A stretch of 64,000 bases of DNA, taken from Pieris napi. Lineage: Eukaryota > Arthropoda > Insecta > Lepidoptera > Pieridae. Below the pieces are notes generated by a model that was not told the origin of the DNA, did not search any database, and was given only the letters and a program-made list of their open reading frames with translations. The stretch spans positions 3,730,001-3,794,000 of the forward strand of contig NC_062235.1 of NCBI RefSeq assembly GCF_905475465.1, in the 5' to 3' direction. Position 1 is the first letter of the stretch; every line of letters starts with the position of its first letter. Positions 43,226-54,967 of this stretch are shown piece by piece. The position numbers and the translations under genes are program-made.

Positions 43226-43634
43226 ACCAGTCAATCGAGAAAACAAACTATTATACGTTTAAATAGTATATACGTATATGTATCCATAAACACACGATAT
43301 GTTGAGGGTTGCTCGTATCAGATAATATCAGCTAGTACTTCTGCGATTGGGTCGTAATATCCGTTTCAATCATTACTTATTTGTACACAACCGTACCAAA
43401 ACGTTTTCTTGTCCACAAAGAGTATATTGTTTATTGGATTTTTTATTTCAATGAACAATGTTTTGTTTAAAGCATTTTCTGGAAACCCGAATGACATTTA
43501 AAATTAATTTATAATTGTAAATTAGAATTCAGTATATTTCCCGATAGTGATTCTTAGCCTCTTTTTTTAACATTATATTTCTTAATAGGCAGGTCTGGTC
43601 TTCTGTGCCTGACAGTTGCCATCGATTTAAAGTC
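43226..43634. other. Unassigned spacer with a SINE scrap
   Basis: 43588-43622 (AATAGGCAGG, TCTTCTGTGCCTGACAG) is an antisense family B SINE piece next to the MITE. Confidence 0.4.
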
Positions 43635-43991
43635 TAAGCTTAGGTTTCCTAGAAAAGCGGTGCCGTTAACTAACGGCCGTCATTTTACGGTTAAAAAGCT
43701 TAGGTTTAATAGAAAAGCGCATCTTTACTTATTAACAAAATGCAAAAAATCATCTTAAGCTCGTCCAAGTCTCGTTTCCACTCATTGTATTAATTAAATA
43801 TGCCCAACGCTACACGCGAAAAACGTTGAACTACTGTCTACCGCAATGACGGCCGTCATGCAAGTGACAGCACCACTATTTGACATTACGGTGACACTCA
43901 ACGTTCTCTAGAAAACCTACTCCGATGTTATTTATAGACAACGTTACGGCCGTTGCATAACGGCACCGCTTTTCTAGGAAACCTAAGCTTA
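43635..43991. mobile_element. TIR element with nested second TIR copy
   Basis: TAAGCTTAGGTTTCCTAGAA, AAGCGGTGCCGTTA at the left is matched inverted at the right (TAACGGCACCGCTTTTCTAG, GAAACCTAAGCTTA). A second, diverged copy of the left end (AAAGCTTAGGTTTAATAGAA) starts at about 43697. The interior repeats ACGGCCGT three times. Confidence 0.75.
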
Positions 43992-44039
43992 AGGCGTGAC
44001 GGCGTGTGTCTTCCTTCACTGCACTCTTCTTCTTTGTAG
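43992..44039. other. Short spacer
   Basis: Links the TIR element to the LINE fragment; no feature seen. Confidence 0.3.
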
Positions 44040-44310
44040 TCTTCATTACTGAAGGTTGGGCTTGTCTTGCAATAACCTTGCAATAACCTAACTAACCTAA
44101 CCTAACCGATCGACTTGCTGCCACCACACCGCTCTATCCTCAGCTTATCGTAATTTGATCAGACCAACATCCTCCTTACCATTACTAGTTTGTCGAGACC
44201 ATACGGTTTTCTCCTGACAATATGGCCGAAGTATCTGTAAAAGATAGTTGACAGTCTTGTGGTTATCTTTAGTTGGTTGAGAATAGGTTATTGATTATTT
44301 TTTCAGTCAA
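44040..44310 (-). pseudogene. LINE ORF2 C-terminus (family Y), antisense
   Basis: It aligns by eye along its length with 60561-60840: TCTTCATTACTGAAGGT, GATCAGACCAAC, AGTTTGTCGAGACCATACGG, GATAGTTGACAGTCTTGTGG. The minus strand of that copy codes the YFGxIAR...DHDLQ-type end of LINE ORF2. Contains indels and stops. Confidence 0.6.
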
Positions 44311-45164
44311 TGGGATTAGCAACATTCTCCTTACTAAACGAGCGCGTGTTAATTGCCATTGGTGTATAGCCGTGATTCGAAGACGTATTGAAAGGCGCGA
44401 TCAAGCCACTAAGCCACTGCTCTTTATATCTTAATTATATATTAAAAAAACAGGAGAAGAATAGGTTACTTTGATATTAAATTAACATTTGAAAGGGTCT
44501 CTCAAACACAGGCTCAGTATTTTCAAGAACTGTCAAACCATTTCTCCTGTACGAAGTTTGACAGATTTGACAGCACTCAAGACGATATTATGAGATATAA
44601 ATACGAGGTGACATTCCATAAATAGCTCTGATCATTCATGCAAAGTTTCTTTGGAAATTTTGTATTTTGTAATTAAATGTGCCTTCATTAATTTCGTACA
44701 CCAAACGGGTTTGCGACGAGGGTTAATCGTTGTTGAACTTTTGGAAAATTGATAGTTACTCATTCAATTGTTTGGGTGTTGGTTTGTGGGGTTTTAAATT
44801 AATCGTTCACCAGGAATAAACAAACCAAAACCATATAATATAATTACCGGGTGTGGCTTTTGAAGTGAAACTTCCTTAGGCGCATAAGGGTAAAATTTTT
44901 ACGGATGAACCGCAATAATAATAATATTAGCGTCTCGAAGATGTGCAGCGTTTTTGATGAAGGAAAGGGAGAGAGCAATTGAGACCGATTGAGAGAGAGT
45001 GAGAAGGGCGATTTGCCTTATAGAAATTGTATTTTATAATTAAAATTTCGTAAAGAGAATTTATGAATTATTAGTATTTTATGCAAAATAATTTATTTAC
45101 ATCTCAAATTACGAAGTGTAAATTAAAATGCCACGTGTTTTTACTATCGAAGAAATAAATGGAC
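44311..45164. other. Unassigned spacer with a SINE scrap
   Basis: 44345-44425 (GCCATTGGTGTATAGCCGTG, AAGCCACTAAGCCACTGCTC) is an antisense family B SINE head. 44940-45010 is GAGA-rich. The rest is unassigned. Confidence 0.4.
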
Positions 45165-45440
45165 AATCTCAATGCCATAGGGCTCGCGAGTGCGTTGCCG
45201 GCCTTTTAAGAATTGGAACGTCCTTTTCTTAAAGGACCCTAACCCAAATTTCTTCGGAACTACTTCAGTGGGCAGCTGGTGCCACATAGTGGTGATGCGC
45301 GGCAAAAACTGCCTTAAGAACCGCGACGGACGTCGAGGTGATACGGATGGTATTTAGTTTTCTGTCTTGGCGTCCGATGCTGAAACTCAGCAAGGGGTAT
45401 TAAACCGAAAAACTCCTCTGAACACTCTCTGTAAATGCCG
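45165..45440 (-). pseudogene. LINE 3'-end fragment (family L)
   Basis: Antisense. GCTCGCGAGTGCGTTGCCGG, CAGTGGGCAGCTGGTGCCAC, GCGCGGCAAAAACTGCCTTA, GGACGTCGAGGTGATACGGA. 5'-truncated with a broken frame. Confidence 0.75.
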
Positions 45441-45929
45441 TATAAGATTTTCCCCCAAAGTATATCTGAAAAACAAGTTAATATACGATATTAAAACATA
45501 AAAACCCATCAACGTATTGAGAATTTATAGACGCAAGTGAAATTGATGGTTCATAAATATAATTTATGATTTTCGTCATCGAATGATTGATGCATTCTGA
45601 AACTTGAATTACGGACGCTTGACGCATTTACCGTACGACGGGAATAATGATTAAATTACTTATTCATAGGGTATCCGAAATTAAACATGAATGTGTTGAA
45701 AGTATCGAAATACCTTTTACCGTTTTGCATAAAACTAAAATTATATTTATTAATTTGGCCAGTTCTTCTGGGTAGAAGCCAATTAAATTTAAAAAAAACA
45801 GTTTAAAAGTACGTTGTAAAAGGCTCTAAGGGTGAGATTCAAAAACGAGAGTTTGAGCTAAGTATGACTCTTGTACGTCAAAAATCTATTGGTATGTGAC
45901 ATGCGGGAGTTATAGTTCGCGCTGACATC
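45441..45929. other. Unassigned AT-rich spacer
   Basis: Nothing recognised. Confidence 0.3.
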
Positions 45930-46060
45930 ACAGGAGACCGAAGATCTGGCAGCTACCTCGGACAAAGAATTAGTCTAGCGATTCAAAGGGGGAACGCTGC
46001 CAGTATCTTCGGAACCTTGTCTAAAGGGACTCTTTTTAATAATATATTTTAGTTTATGTT
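45930..46060 (+). pseudogene. LINE 3'-end fragment (family R), diverged
   Basis: The frame reads TGDRRSGSYLGQRISLAIQR, then GNAASIFGTL, the same DxRxGxxLxQRIxxAIQRGNAAS signature as 28235-28430 but from another subfamily. Confidence 0.75.
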
Positions 46061-46634
46061 AAGGTTAGTTATTTATTTCAACGTATAATGTATAGAATTT
46101 ATTAAATATAATTTGTATCGTTCGCGCTTCTTGTTTCTGAATCTCATACTGTATTTCCAAAAATATCTCCTACATATTATAGATATATCCTCATCATCAA
46201 AGATTATAGAAATATAATCCTTATAGCACTGTAGTGTCTTTCTGAAATATTGTGTACAAATTGTAAAAAAGAAATTACTGTTTTAGTTAGAATAGTGTCG
46301 CCGATGAGAATATTCAGTTATTTTTATAAAAAACATCAAAATCTGAATCTTGGCCAGATACTTTTAACTTCTCTTGGATTTAATTTTGCGAAATCTCGAG
46401 TAGTTTATATTTAAGGCTTCCTATACTAATAAGTAAAATGTAAACTGAAACTTTGCCTTGGCCGTGTGCCCATAGATAACATGTAAGTGATGCCAGTTTT
46501 GTTGTTAAAAGCCTTTGTGTAATTAAGTTTCAGTTATTATAAGGTTACTTACGTAATTATAGTTGCAAGCACATTATATAGAACTCGATTGCCTAATACA
46601 TTTGGACTTGTTTTTAATTCTTTTTTTTTTTAAA
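46061..46634. other. Unassigned AT-rich spacer
   Basis: Nothing recognised; T run at 46619-46632 borders the next LINE. Confidence 0.3.
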
Positions 46635-46976
46635 TATAATACGAGCTTGCGGGACGACCAAAAAGGGCAGTCTTCGCAGCCCATAGACACCCATTTTTTA
46701 GTGGGTGCGTTTCCGGCCTTTGAGGGAGGAGTACACTCGCTTTTTAAACATTTGGAGGTCGTATCTCTGAGGGTAGACCCTAACCGGAAGTCGATTCCAC
46801 AGTTCGCTAGTTCGCAAAAGAAAATGCCTTGTGAAACGGACTGTGGAAGACCTCCAACCATCAAGATGATGTTGGTGAAATTTAGAGGTCGTACGGCTCG
46901 TACGGTGTTGAAAAGAGGCAGGAGAGATCAACCCAAACAATTCTTCCAAACACTCTGCGTAGCGAGAGAGAATTAA
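46635..46976 (-). pseudogene. LINE ORF2 C-terminus, longest fragment
   Basis: The minus frame 46698-46949 reads [60 protein letters not shown]. This is the intact FxxxFLxRTxxLWNxLPxxVxPxxYDLxxFKKxxYxxL ending that identifies the L-type fragments as LINE ORF2. Overlapping plus-strand frames are shadows. Confidence 0.85.
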
Positions 46977-47131
46977 GCCGATCAGTAAGACATTGGAGAC
47001 TACCGGTGAACTTCGTATTACCTACATAATATATGTCTGACAAAACTTAAACAGACCTTAGAGATCGAAACTACTGTATACTGCAGCTTTGAAACACAAG
47101 TTTCTGAAGGCATCTATAGATATATGACAAC

Positions 47132-49852
47132 CAGGGGGTCTAGCCATATTGGTGTCGAAAAGTATTCTACATACACTACCGCTTTTGCGTAATTGTACTG
47201 TCGAAAACGCTTCGTTCGTAGCCAAGAGGCATGTCGATACATTACCGCAAAGTCGACAGCGTAGATGCGAGCTGCTGTTCGTAGCACCTTATTCCGTCAT
47301 ATTGTCTCTGGATTAAATGTATTCCTAATGTCACTTTTATAAACAAATAAAAGTTAAAACTTTACAATATTATTGTAAATTTGCAATTGGAAGCTGCAAA
47401 AGGGACATTAGAATGTTAGCAAGGTCGGAACAATTTTCGATTTAAGTGGAATTTACGGAAGGTGCAAAGTGAATAGGTATATAAATTTAATTGCATGTTT
47501 AAATTAATTATGGTTTGTTTCATGTTTTGTCAAAAATTTAAGGTTTTAACAAATAAATACAATATTTTGAAATTGCATAATCGCGATATATAATTAGTAG
47601 TACTCATACTTTGATATTTTTAGGATTTGACCTCACAACTAATCTGTAAAATGAAGAAGCAACATATTTTGTTACCGGTTAGAAGAAACAATAGAAATAG
47701 TACTGTGGATTGATAAATAAAGATTAAAAAACAATAGAAAAAAAAACGTAGACTAGTGTGAACACTGAAATTAGAGTTTGATTTAAGCTTTAATTAGGTT
47801 TGGTGTTTGTGCTTGAACATTTTTAATGTCAATTTGAAAGCAGTTTTGTATATAAGTGTAGATTTTATTAGTGATCTGCTACTAGTTGGAATTATCTCTG
47901 TTTATGTCCAACAAACAATTTCAGTTTAAGTTGGAGTCATAAAGGTTGATTGTTTATAATAAATTTATACTTTTAGAAAGTGAGAATTGAAAAGCAGCAA
48001 GTACTCAATGAAATGAAAAGAGGGATTAATAAAAATTATAAAATATAAACTTAGTCTGGTATGAAATTATAACCCTTAATCAACATTTGACTCCATATTG
48101 ATGCTCCAACATCTTTGATATAAATTAAAGTTTGATGCTGATTTTAAGTTAAATTTTTGTCAATTAACTCAGTGATTTCCTACTAGTTAATATGTAAATG
48201 CAAAATCTTTATAAGTAAGAAATGAATAAACATTGTATGTTATGTATTTGTCAGTTTTATTTTTGGTAATTTATTTACCTATGTCTTCTTTAGTAGGACA
48301 AGCCATTAAAGTGGTTCACAATATTAGTTTATTTTACAAGAATATACAGATAATGCATATATGAATGACCCGTACCTACTAATAGTTAGGAATATTAAAC
48401 AAACGGGTAGCAAAATAAAAATGTTTCAGTTATGGTTATTTTTTATTAAAATAAGGCACCAAATATCTTCCTTAACATAATGCAGTCTACATAGAAAAAT
48501 AAGCATATGTAACAACTTATTAAACAATACAGACATTACTACTGAACACACACAGGTGCACCAAATTAAATGCATTACTACCTAATGTACATGTATTCAT
48601 ATTTATATAATATGTAGATAATTAACTAATAAAAAACTAAAAATAGTGATTGTTTCCTTAACACAACAATTGTAAATAATAATAGTTATTGTATAATTCT
48701 TCCCAAAATCTACAAATGCAGTTTGTTTATAATAATATCTCATTAACATTCAAACAGCTGAACTTATTAAGATTAAATGTGGAAGAACATAGTTTCAGTT
48801 ACTGTTTCCTGTTCTTGAGGTAATGTTACTTAACCAACCATTATTTCATACTCCACTTGTCTTATTTTTTACATTATTCATAAAGTGTTTCATTCCCCAT
48901 TATCAAATTCATTTTCAGGTACATAATATAACACTTAAATTAATTAAAAGATAAAACTTGTCCATTTGTGGTTTTTTTAATACTTTTAGTTGTCTTATTA
49001 GCTTCTCTATTTCTGAAAAGAAAATATTTTAGTTAGTACTTTGATCAAATAGAAAACTGACAAACTAAACTGTAAGATCGGTCCAAGGTTTGTTCAATAG
49101 GTAACTTTAATATTAAAACTCTTTACTTAATTCTAAACTTAAAAATATACTCAATTTGTCACTTTGCTGCTTATTTTCAATTAAAGTTTTTAATAACCAA
49201 ACAATGTCAGTAACTCCCAAGGGACTTGAATTCAAACTTCTCATTCATTAACAATATTATAATAACTTCTCTAGTATATTAACTTAGTAAATAATTAAAG
49301 AAAATATCTGTTTACCATTACTTAGTATTGCTCACTAGATTTTATATTTCCAAAGTTCATAAAGTATAAATCCACTTTATTTGATTAATTTAAATCAATA
49401 TTATATCATTAGCTTATATTATAATTACAATAAAATATATTTAGAACTACAAATTATGTTCATTAGTGTTAAAAAAAGACAGATAACAAATTAAAACCAT
49501 TTCGTTAAAACGTCCAAAATATGACCATGTTTTTAAAACGGTAGCCATTAAAGATGGCAATAGTTGTACTGAATTATTGCAAACAGCAGCTTTTGAGATC
49601 ACGCTAAAACATGGCGGAAAAACGCCGTTTTTTCTACACTGCCGAAACATAAATTGGCCGTTGGCTACCGAATAGCGTAAGCGTTAATGTGTGTCTTTTC
49701 GTAGCACTGTCATGGCGTCGCTTATTGTATCCCGACTCACGCTTATAAGGCCTAGGCTACCGACTGTCGACACGAGCTGTCATTTTCATACAAATTTAGT
49801 TTTCGACTTTCTACATACACTACTGTTAAGCCATCTTGGCTAGACCCCCAGA
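47132..49852. mobile_element. 2.72-kb element with near-exact 8-bp target duplication
   Basis: The left end C-A-GGGGGTCTAGCCA and right end TGGCTAGACCCCCAG are inverted copies. ATGACAAC (47124-47131) and ATGACAAT (49853-49860) flank it, differing only in the last base. The motif TTCTACATACACTAC lies near both ends as a direct repeat. The 8-bp duplication suggests hAT or P. The interior is very AT-rich with no transposase frame; two diverged copies of a GATxTxCTACTAGTTxG-containing block lie at about 47870 and 48170. Confidence 0.7.
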
Positions 49853-49860
49853 TGACAATT

Positions 49861-50937
49861 TTTATTTCTGAAAAGACAAAAGACATCAAATATTTCCTAG
49901 CTAGGCACAGTTTTAATTGGAAAATTCAATTGTACTTAGTACTTATTTCTCTTTTTATTAAATGTATTTTATTATATTAGTAATAATAATGAAACAAATA
50001 ATAAACAGAAAATTAAAACAAATTTAAAACATTTGGTCCCCGTGGGTGTGTCCCCAAGGTAGGGGGCACACGGTTCATGGGGGCAGCTAGTTTATCTATA
50101 AAAGGGAAACCCAAAACCCAACGCTAAACTTTATCATATATGTCGGAGCGACGATATTCCTATTGTTCATTGTTAGTTACCTTCCCCGTCTTTTTCTACC
50201 TTCCTTTCTCCACGCGTAATCCTATCCTCATTTCTCGCTCTTTGTCTCTTTGATCTCACTCCGTCATATATGTTTCTGTTTTATGAAAAGCCATAATTCA
50301 ATTCTTTTTATTATCAAGTATTTAGTGGTTAATTATCCTTTGTCATCGTTTAATACTCTCTCTATAAATTCAATATTTTAAAAGATTGGATATTAATACT
50401 AAGCTTTTAATCAACATTTTCAATTATGAGAATCATAACAGATGCAAAAATATTTCACTCATTTTTATTAAATAAATTTAATGAGATTTTATTGAATATT
50501 ATAGTCTCTGTTTGGGATTTCGATAACAGACTGATATACGAGTATGGTCTTCTAGAACTATTTAAATACGTACCTAACGTATTTAAAGAGTTCTAGAAGA
50601 CTCTCTCTCTCTCTTATAGCCTTTTCTCAACAAACTCCCGTCTACAAAACGGGTGTGTTCAAGCAAGCTGATCTTTGTAATATTGTAAACCGGAGATTTG
50701 TATTATTGCGTGTTGCAAAAAGTGAAATACTACTAGACCGATTTGAAAAGTTCTTCGACCAATATAATGTAAAGGTACATCCTAAGTAACAAAGGCTATT
50801 ATTTCTTCTTCTTCAGATGCCGCTTTACTACTAAAGTTTGGCTGTTAAGAGCTTAAATGGCAGGGTTTATTGTACTAAACAGCTCCTCGGCAGATGTGAT
50901 GCCGGTTCTTTTCCGTACGTTCCGCAGCCCGTCTCTT
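49861..50937. other. Spacer with a Helitron 3' scrap
   Basis: 50040-50090 ends GGTTCATGGGGGCAGCTAG|T, a Helitron 3' terminus without a visible 5' end. 50598-50615 is a CT repeat. The rest is unassigned. Confidence 0.4.
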
Positions 50938-51083
50938 AAGGCCGATTTACATTATCTTAGTGTTTAGGAGAGTGCTTTAGTACAACTTGAAAGGCAAGTT
51001 CTTGAGCGTAGCGTTTACATGTTTCAACTAAAGTACTATCCTAAAGCACTCTCCTAAACACTAAGATAATGTAAATCGGCCTT
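50938..51083. mobile_element. 146-bp MITE related in TIR to the Harbinger element at 37048
   Basis: AAGGCCGATTTACATTATCT at the left is mirrored by AGATAATGTAAATCGGCCTT at the right, pairing about 50 bp. The TIR resembles AAGGTCGATTCACACATATC of the 37048 element. Flanks TTA/TAA fit a TWA target. Confidence 0.8.
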
Positions 51084-52140
51084 AATTTGAATAAGTTGCA
51101 ACAAGTTCAATCGACTTTCCGTATTTTAACAGTCTACATACTTTCGTGTCGTCCCGAGTCGTATTGTTTATTAACAAAGCATTAAAAATGTGTTAAAGTA
51201 AAAGTTACATCCGTTTGAGGGTAATAGTTTTGAATTTCGTTACACGCATTTGATGATACTGATTACGCAGGAGTCTTAAGGGACTTTCATTGGAAAACTA
51301 CAAGTGATTTTTGCTGCCGGAAACGCGTCTAAGTATTAAAAAAAAAAAGTTTTGCGCAATGTATTGAAATTTGTAAACAATCAGCCATTTTCTACTTTTC
51401 TATTGGTTATAAGAGATATGACATTCACTTAAAAATCATTTTTTTTAATTAAACAATTGTTAATAATCGTGTTTTTTATTTATTGATTATTTCCTAATTT
51501 TTTTAAGACACAACAACAATATTAATGGGGTGGAGTCATTTTTACGTTATAGAGAGGTTTTCGTTGTAACGAATAACGTTATGAAGACTTTGTATTTCTT
51601 TTTGGACGTTCACAAGTGTATATTGTGTCCTATATGAATAAATGAATTTGATTTGATTTGACTTCACCTATTTTATCTGGACTTTTGAATAGATAAGAAT
51701 ATTTTTTATACATACAAACAATCAAATATACACTAATGGAGACACAGTTTTAATCCAGACCAAAAAATAAATATTTGACGATTAGTTGAAAACTTAAAAC
51801 ACCTTTTGTGATGAAAACATAGTATCTTATGTCAATTGGGTTGACCTTTATTAGTCCCAAGTTTGTAATCTATTCTAAAAATACACTTTCTTAAATATTT
51901 TATAAGTTTTATTGTTTCTTTCTTCTCTCCTGTTTTTTTGTTGAAAGAAAGAAAGAGCGAAAAATCTTTATTATACATACTGGATATTAAGGTTAAATTG
52001 CACAGGACTCCCTGTGTTGTGGACAGCCAGTCTCTTCCTATACATAAATAAATAAACTTTAAGTTGGCTGTCTTAAAATTACTTCTACCGCTCGGCGAAG
52101 TAGCTTCATGTATTTTAAACACCTCCGCAAAACTCCGTCA
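51084..52140. other. Unassigned spacer with a LINE tail
   Basis: 51590-51660 (TTTGGACGTTCACAAGTGTA, TATGAATAAATGAATTTGAT) is a sense LINE tail. The 96-codon minus frame at 51832-52122 has no domain. Confidence 0.4.
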
Positions 52141-52620
52141 CAGTGGCGTAGCTACCTAGGGGCTAGGCGGGGCAGTGCCCCGGGGCCCTCAAGCTCAGGG
52201 GGGCCTCAAATCCTTACCAGAAATCTCGATCGAATTGAAATTTTGGAAATTTCTCCCATTTTCAAAATAAATATGACAGGTTGCAAACCCACTTTAATCA
52301 TGACAACTCAGTTGAGAGAAATTCAAAAGTTATGCTTAGGGAATTCCCCTAAATTCTTTCTGTAGGTTGGCAGTGTCGTCAATTTCACGGATAGTGATAT
52401 GTGCATTTCGGAATTCGAGATTGGAAGCATTTATAAGAAAGAATTAAACAACACAGTTGTTCGAGTGCCCTGCAGTGCACAAAATAGCTTAAGTAGCTTA
52501 GCATTCTTAAAGTATTTGCATATTCATATTTATATTTGATAAAACCGAATCAGTTTACACAGCAGCGGGCCCCAAATTTCAATTTGCCCCAGGGCCCTTG
52601 GTTGCCTAGCTACGCCACTA
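52141..52620. mobile_element. hAT-type MITE (CAGTGGCGTAGCTA termini)
   Basis: The left end CAGTGGCGTAGCTACCTAGG and right end GCCTAGCTACGCCACTA are inverted. GGGGCC-rich blocks sit inside both ends. The termini are typical of a widespread hAT MITE group; the flanking 8 bp do not match cleanly, so the duplication is eroded. Confidence 0.7.
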
Positions 52621-53614
52621 ACCGCCGAACTTAACTTTTGGTTGTAAAATTTGTATGAATTAACTTCACCTCGACCTCAAACTCTTTTCCTATGAAAATA
52701 GAATTTATAACGTTGAAAGTGTTAAATATTGCTTTTTGTCTTCACGTGCGCCGAACTAGAGAGTATTATGGTTCTCGTTTAATCCAATAAAAAGTGTTTA
52801 AATGCTCTGCAACAGTAAGAATGAAGAGGAAGCTTTTGAACAAAAAGTATATCTTCCTCCGTGAAGATTTCTTCATGTAGAAAATATCTAGCTTTAGTTC
52901 GAATCAGATAAAAGTACGTGACCTTGATTGATTAAGTCTAGAAGTGACTCATAAATAACAATGTTGTTGTGTTGAATAACAACTCAAATGCGATCTAATT
53001 CGTTTCATACATTCACATGTTCTATGCCTGACTTCACAATTTTTGGGTAAGAGATATTCGGTTTTTTGAATAGGTCTTTTGGTATACAGATCAACAATTA
53101 CAGCTCAATTTACCATACCAGAATAGACTAAAAATTAAATTTAGGTATTTAATAGGTTCCATAGAACTTGCCGTGACTCTGCTCATTTAGTTTTTTACTT
53201 GACTGGTTTTAGTAGACGAAGTACTTCGATACTTGGCGAAAAAAGAAAAAGAATAGTTAAAGAAAACAGACATTAATATTACTATAATTAAGCATTTTAA
53301 ACCTAATATAAAGTTAAAATCTAATATAAAAACGAAAGTCTTTCACTTAATTTAAAGTCTATTTCGTATTTACTTTTAAAAGCTTAAGCTTTTGTTTAAA
53401 AACACAAGTTTGTGTGTTTATCACATTAAATTAATTTATAGTAAAAACGTTTCTTATTAGATGCTATCGTAAACACCTTATCACCCGTTTTACTTAGACT
53501 ACTTAGAATAGTTTTTATTTAGGTTTTATTTGTTTTTTAATTAAATTAAACCAATCCGCCTAAATTGGGCAAACCATTGTATTCACATTAAATTAACAGA
53601 AATATTTGTTACAG
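52621..53614. other. Unassigned AT-rich spacer, likely intron
   Basis: No repeat ends recognised. It ends in the acceptor ATATTTGTTACAG. Confidence 0.3.
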
Positions 53615-53926
53615 TTTGACTCGCCGCATGTCTTCATCAAAATGGCGAACAACTCGCAGACTCTAGTCGACATATTCAATGAGATACTCGCTGCGTCTGG
53701 GAACTCATCGGACATAACTATCAATCAGACAAAAATAATATCTGCACTTAAGGAACAAGCGTCTAAAGATAGTATAAAAGAGAATATTGGCTCTGTGTTG
53801 GCCAAAGTCGTGAATGATGCTAAATTTAACCTGCCGAAGAAGCCGGAGTCCTGTGGTTACTGTGATGGTGACTTCAGAGATGTTTTGGAAGCTTACAATG
53901 GCATTCATGGATATGTCAGCTTAATA
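53615..53926 (+). CDS. N-terminal exon of a rhodopsin-type peptide GPCR, myosuppressin-receptor-like
   Basis: A good acceptor ends at 53614. The start is ATG 53642 (ATCAAAATGG, a strong initiation context), giving exactly 95 codons to the donor GTGAGT at 53927. The frame is also open through the acceptor, so an upstream start is possible. There is no signal peptide. Three N-glycosylation sequons (Asn 3, 21, 28) sit in a hydrophilic extracellular tail. Cys 71 and Cys 74 follow, and the exon closes YNGIHGYVSLI, which looks like the start of helix 1 of insect myosuppressin/FMRFamide-related receptors (HGY.SL.VC.FGT.AN.LN in that family). Such receptors couple neuropeptide binding to gut and heart muscle relaxation. 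The remaining helices are outside the window. The GPCR call is moderate and the subfamily tentative. Confidence 0.55.
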
Positions 53927-53934
53927 GTGAGTAA

Positions 53935-54308
53935 TCTTAATATATATAAATTACGTGTCACGTTGTTTGTCCGCTATGGCCTCCTAAATTACCGAACCGA
54001 TATCAATCAAATTTGCACACCGTGTGAAGTTTGATCCAACTTAAAAGATAGGATAGCTTATATCTCAATTTATACCCGCAATATTATTTTATTGCAAAAT
54101 ATCTGTTTATTATTTGATAATCACAATTCTAACAGATGGCGCTGTGTTGAAAGTACCAACGTTTCACATAAGCTACAATATAATGGCATAACCACCAAAA
54201 AAGCATGGTCCCTATGACGGGTGTTCTCCTACCGTTTCCCTTGAATAGTTTGCTACTATGTAATATAACAAAAACCTTAGCCACAGCAACGCTTGGCCGG
54301 TCTGCTAG
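53935..54308 (+). mobile_element. Helitron starting 9 bases into the receptor intron
   Basis: It starts A|TCTTAATATATATAAATTAC and ends GGCCGGTCTGCTAG|T. It contains CGTGTCACGTTGTTTGTCCG and CCTCCTAAATTACCGAACCG, typical of lepidopteran non-autonomous Helitrons. It leaves only GTGAGTAA of the original intron start. Confidence 0.8.
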
Positions 54309-54954
54309 TATTTAATAATTGTTTAATAAGTTGCCTCTGCACTTATCAGCTCTGAGGCATAGTTGAACATGGCATAGAGCAGAGGACCGACCAGCGAACA
54401 ATAATTGTTTTTTTAGATAGCTAAAAGATTTTCCCGTCTTAAAAAGTGACAAAGAAGTAGACAAGAATAATCTATCAACCACGGGGTTCTCGGAGTTCCA
54501 CAGAATAAATAACATTAAAGCTATATTAAAAAACGTTTCTGTAAATGAGTTCATATACATTTTAGATATGCAATATCATCGTGGAAGTGATAAGTTATCT
54601 AATGAATGTTGAACTTAATTGTTTGCATAGTTTGATACTGATTCGTTATAATCTAGATAGTTAATCAGCCTTGGAACTTCTGGTTTAGCTAACGTACCTT
54701 CAAAGTTCGTGTTCGTGCCTTCAAAGGAAGTTTTAATAAAAAATATCTATAAAACTGAAGAACATTTTTTTTGAATTCTCTAGAAATTTAATTTTAATGT
54801 TTCTGCTACGCTGCTTAAGCTACTTAATGTTTCGTCCTTGTCACTCTGCAAATAAATAAAGGTGACAAAGTATTTATTTTGCAAGACTTTTCATTTGTCG
54901 TATAATAATTATTGACTATGTGTAATGACATTGTCACAGCGTTCACTAGCACTG
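54309..54954. other. Unassigned spacer
   Basis: Nothing recognised. Confidence 0.3.
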
Positions 54955-54967
54955 AAACTTTAACATC

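Noticed and set aside
46563..46976. 137-residue plus-strand reading frame
   Set aside because: It is the antisense shadow of the LINE ORF2 C-terminus, whose minus-strand frame has the diagnostic motifs.
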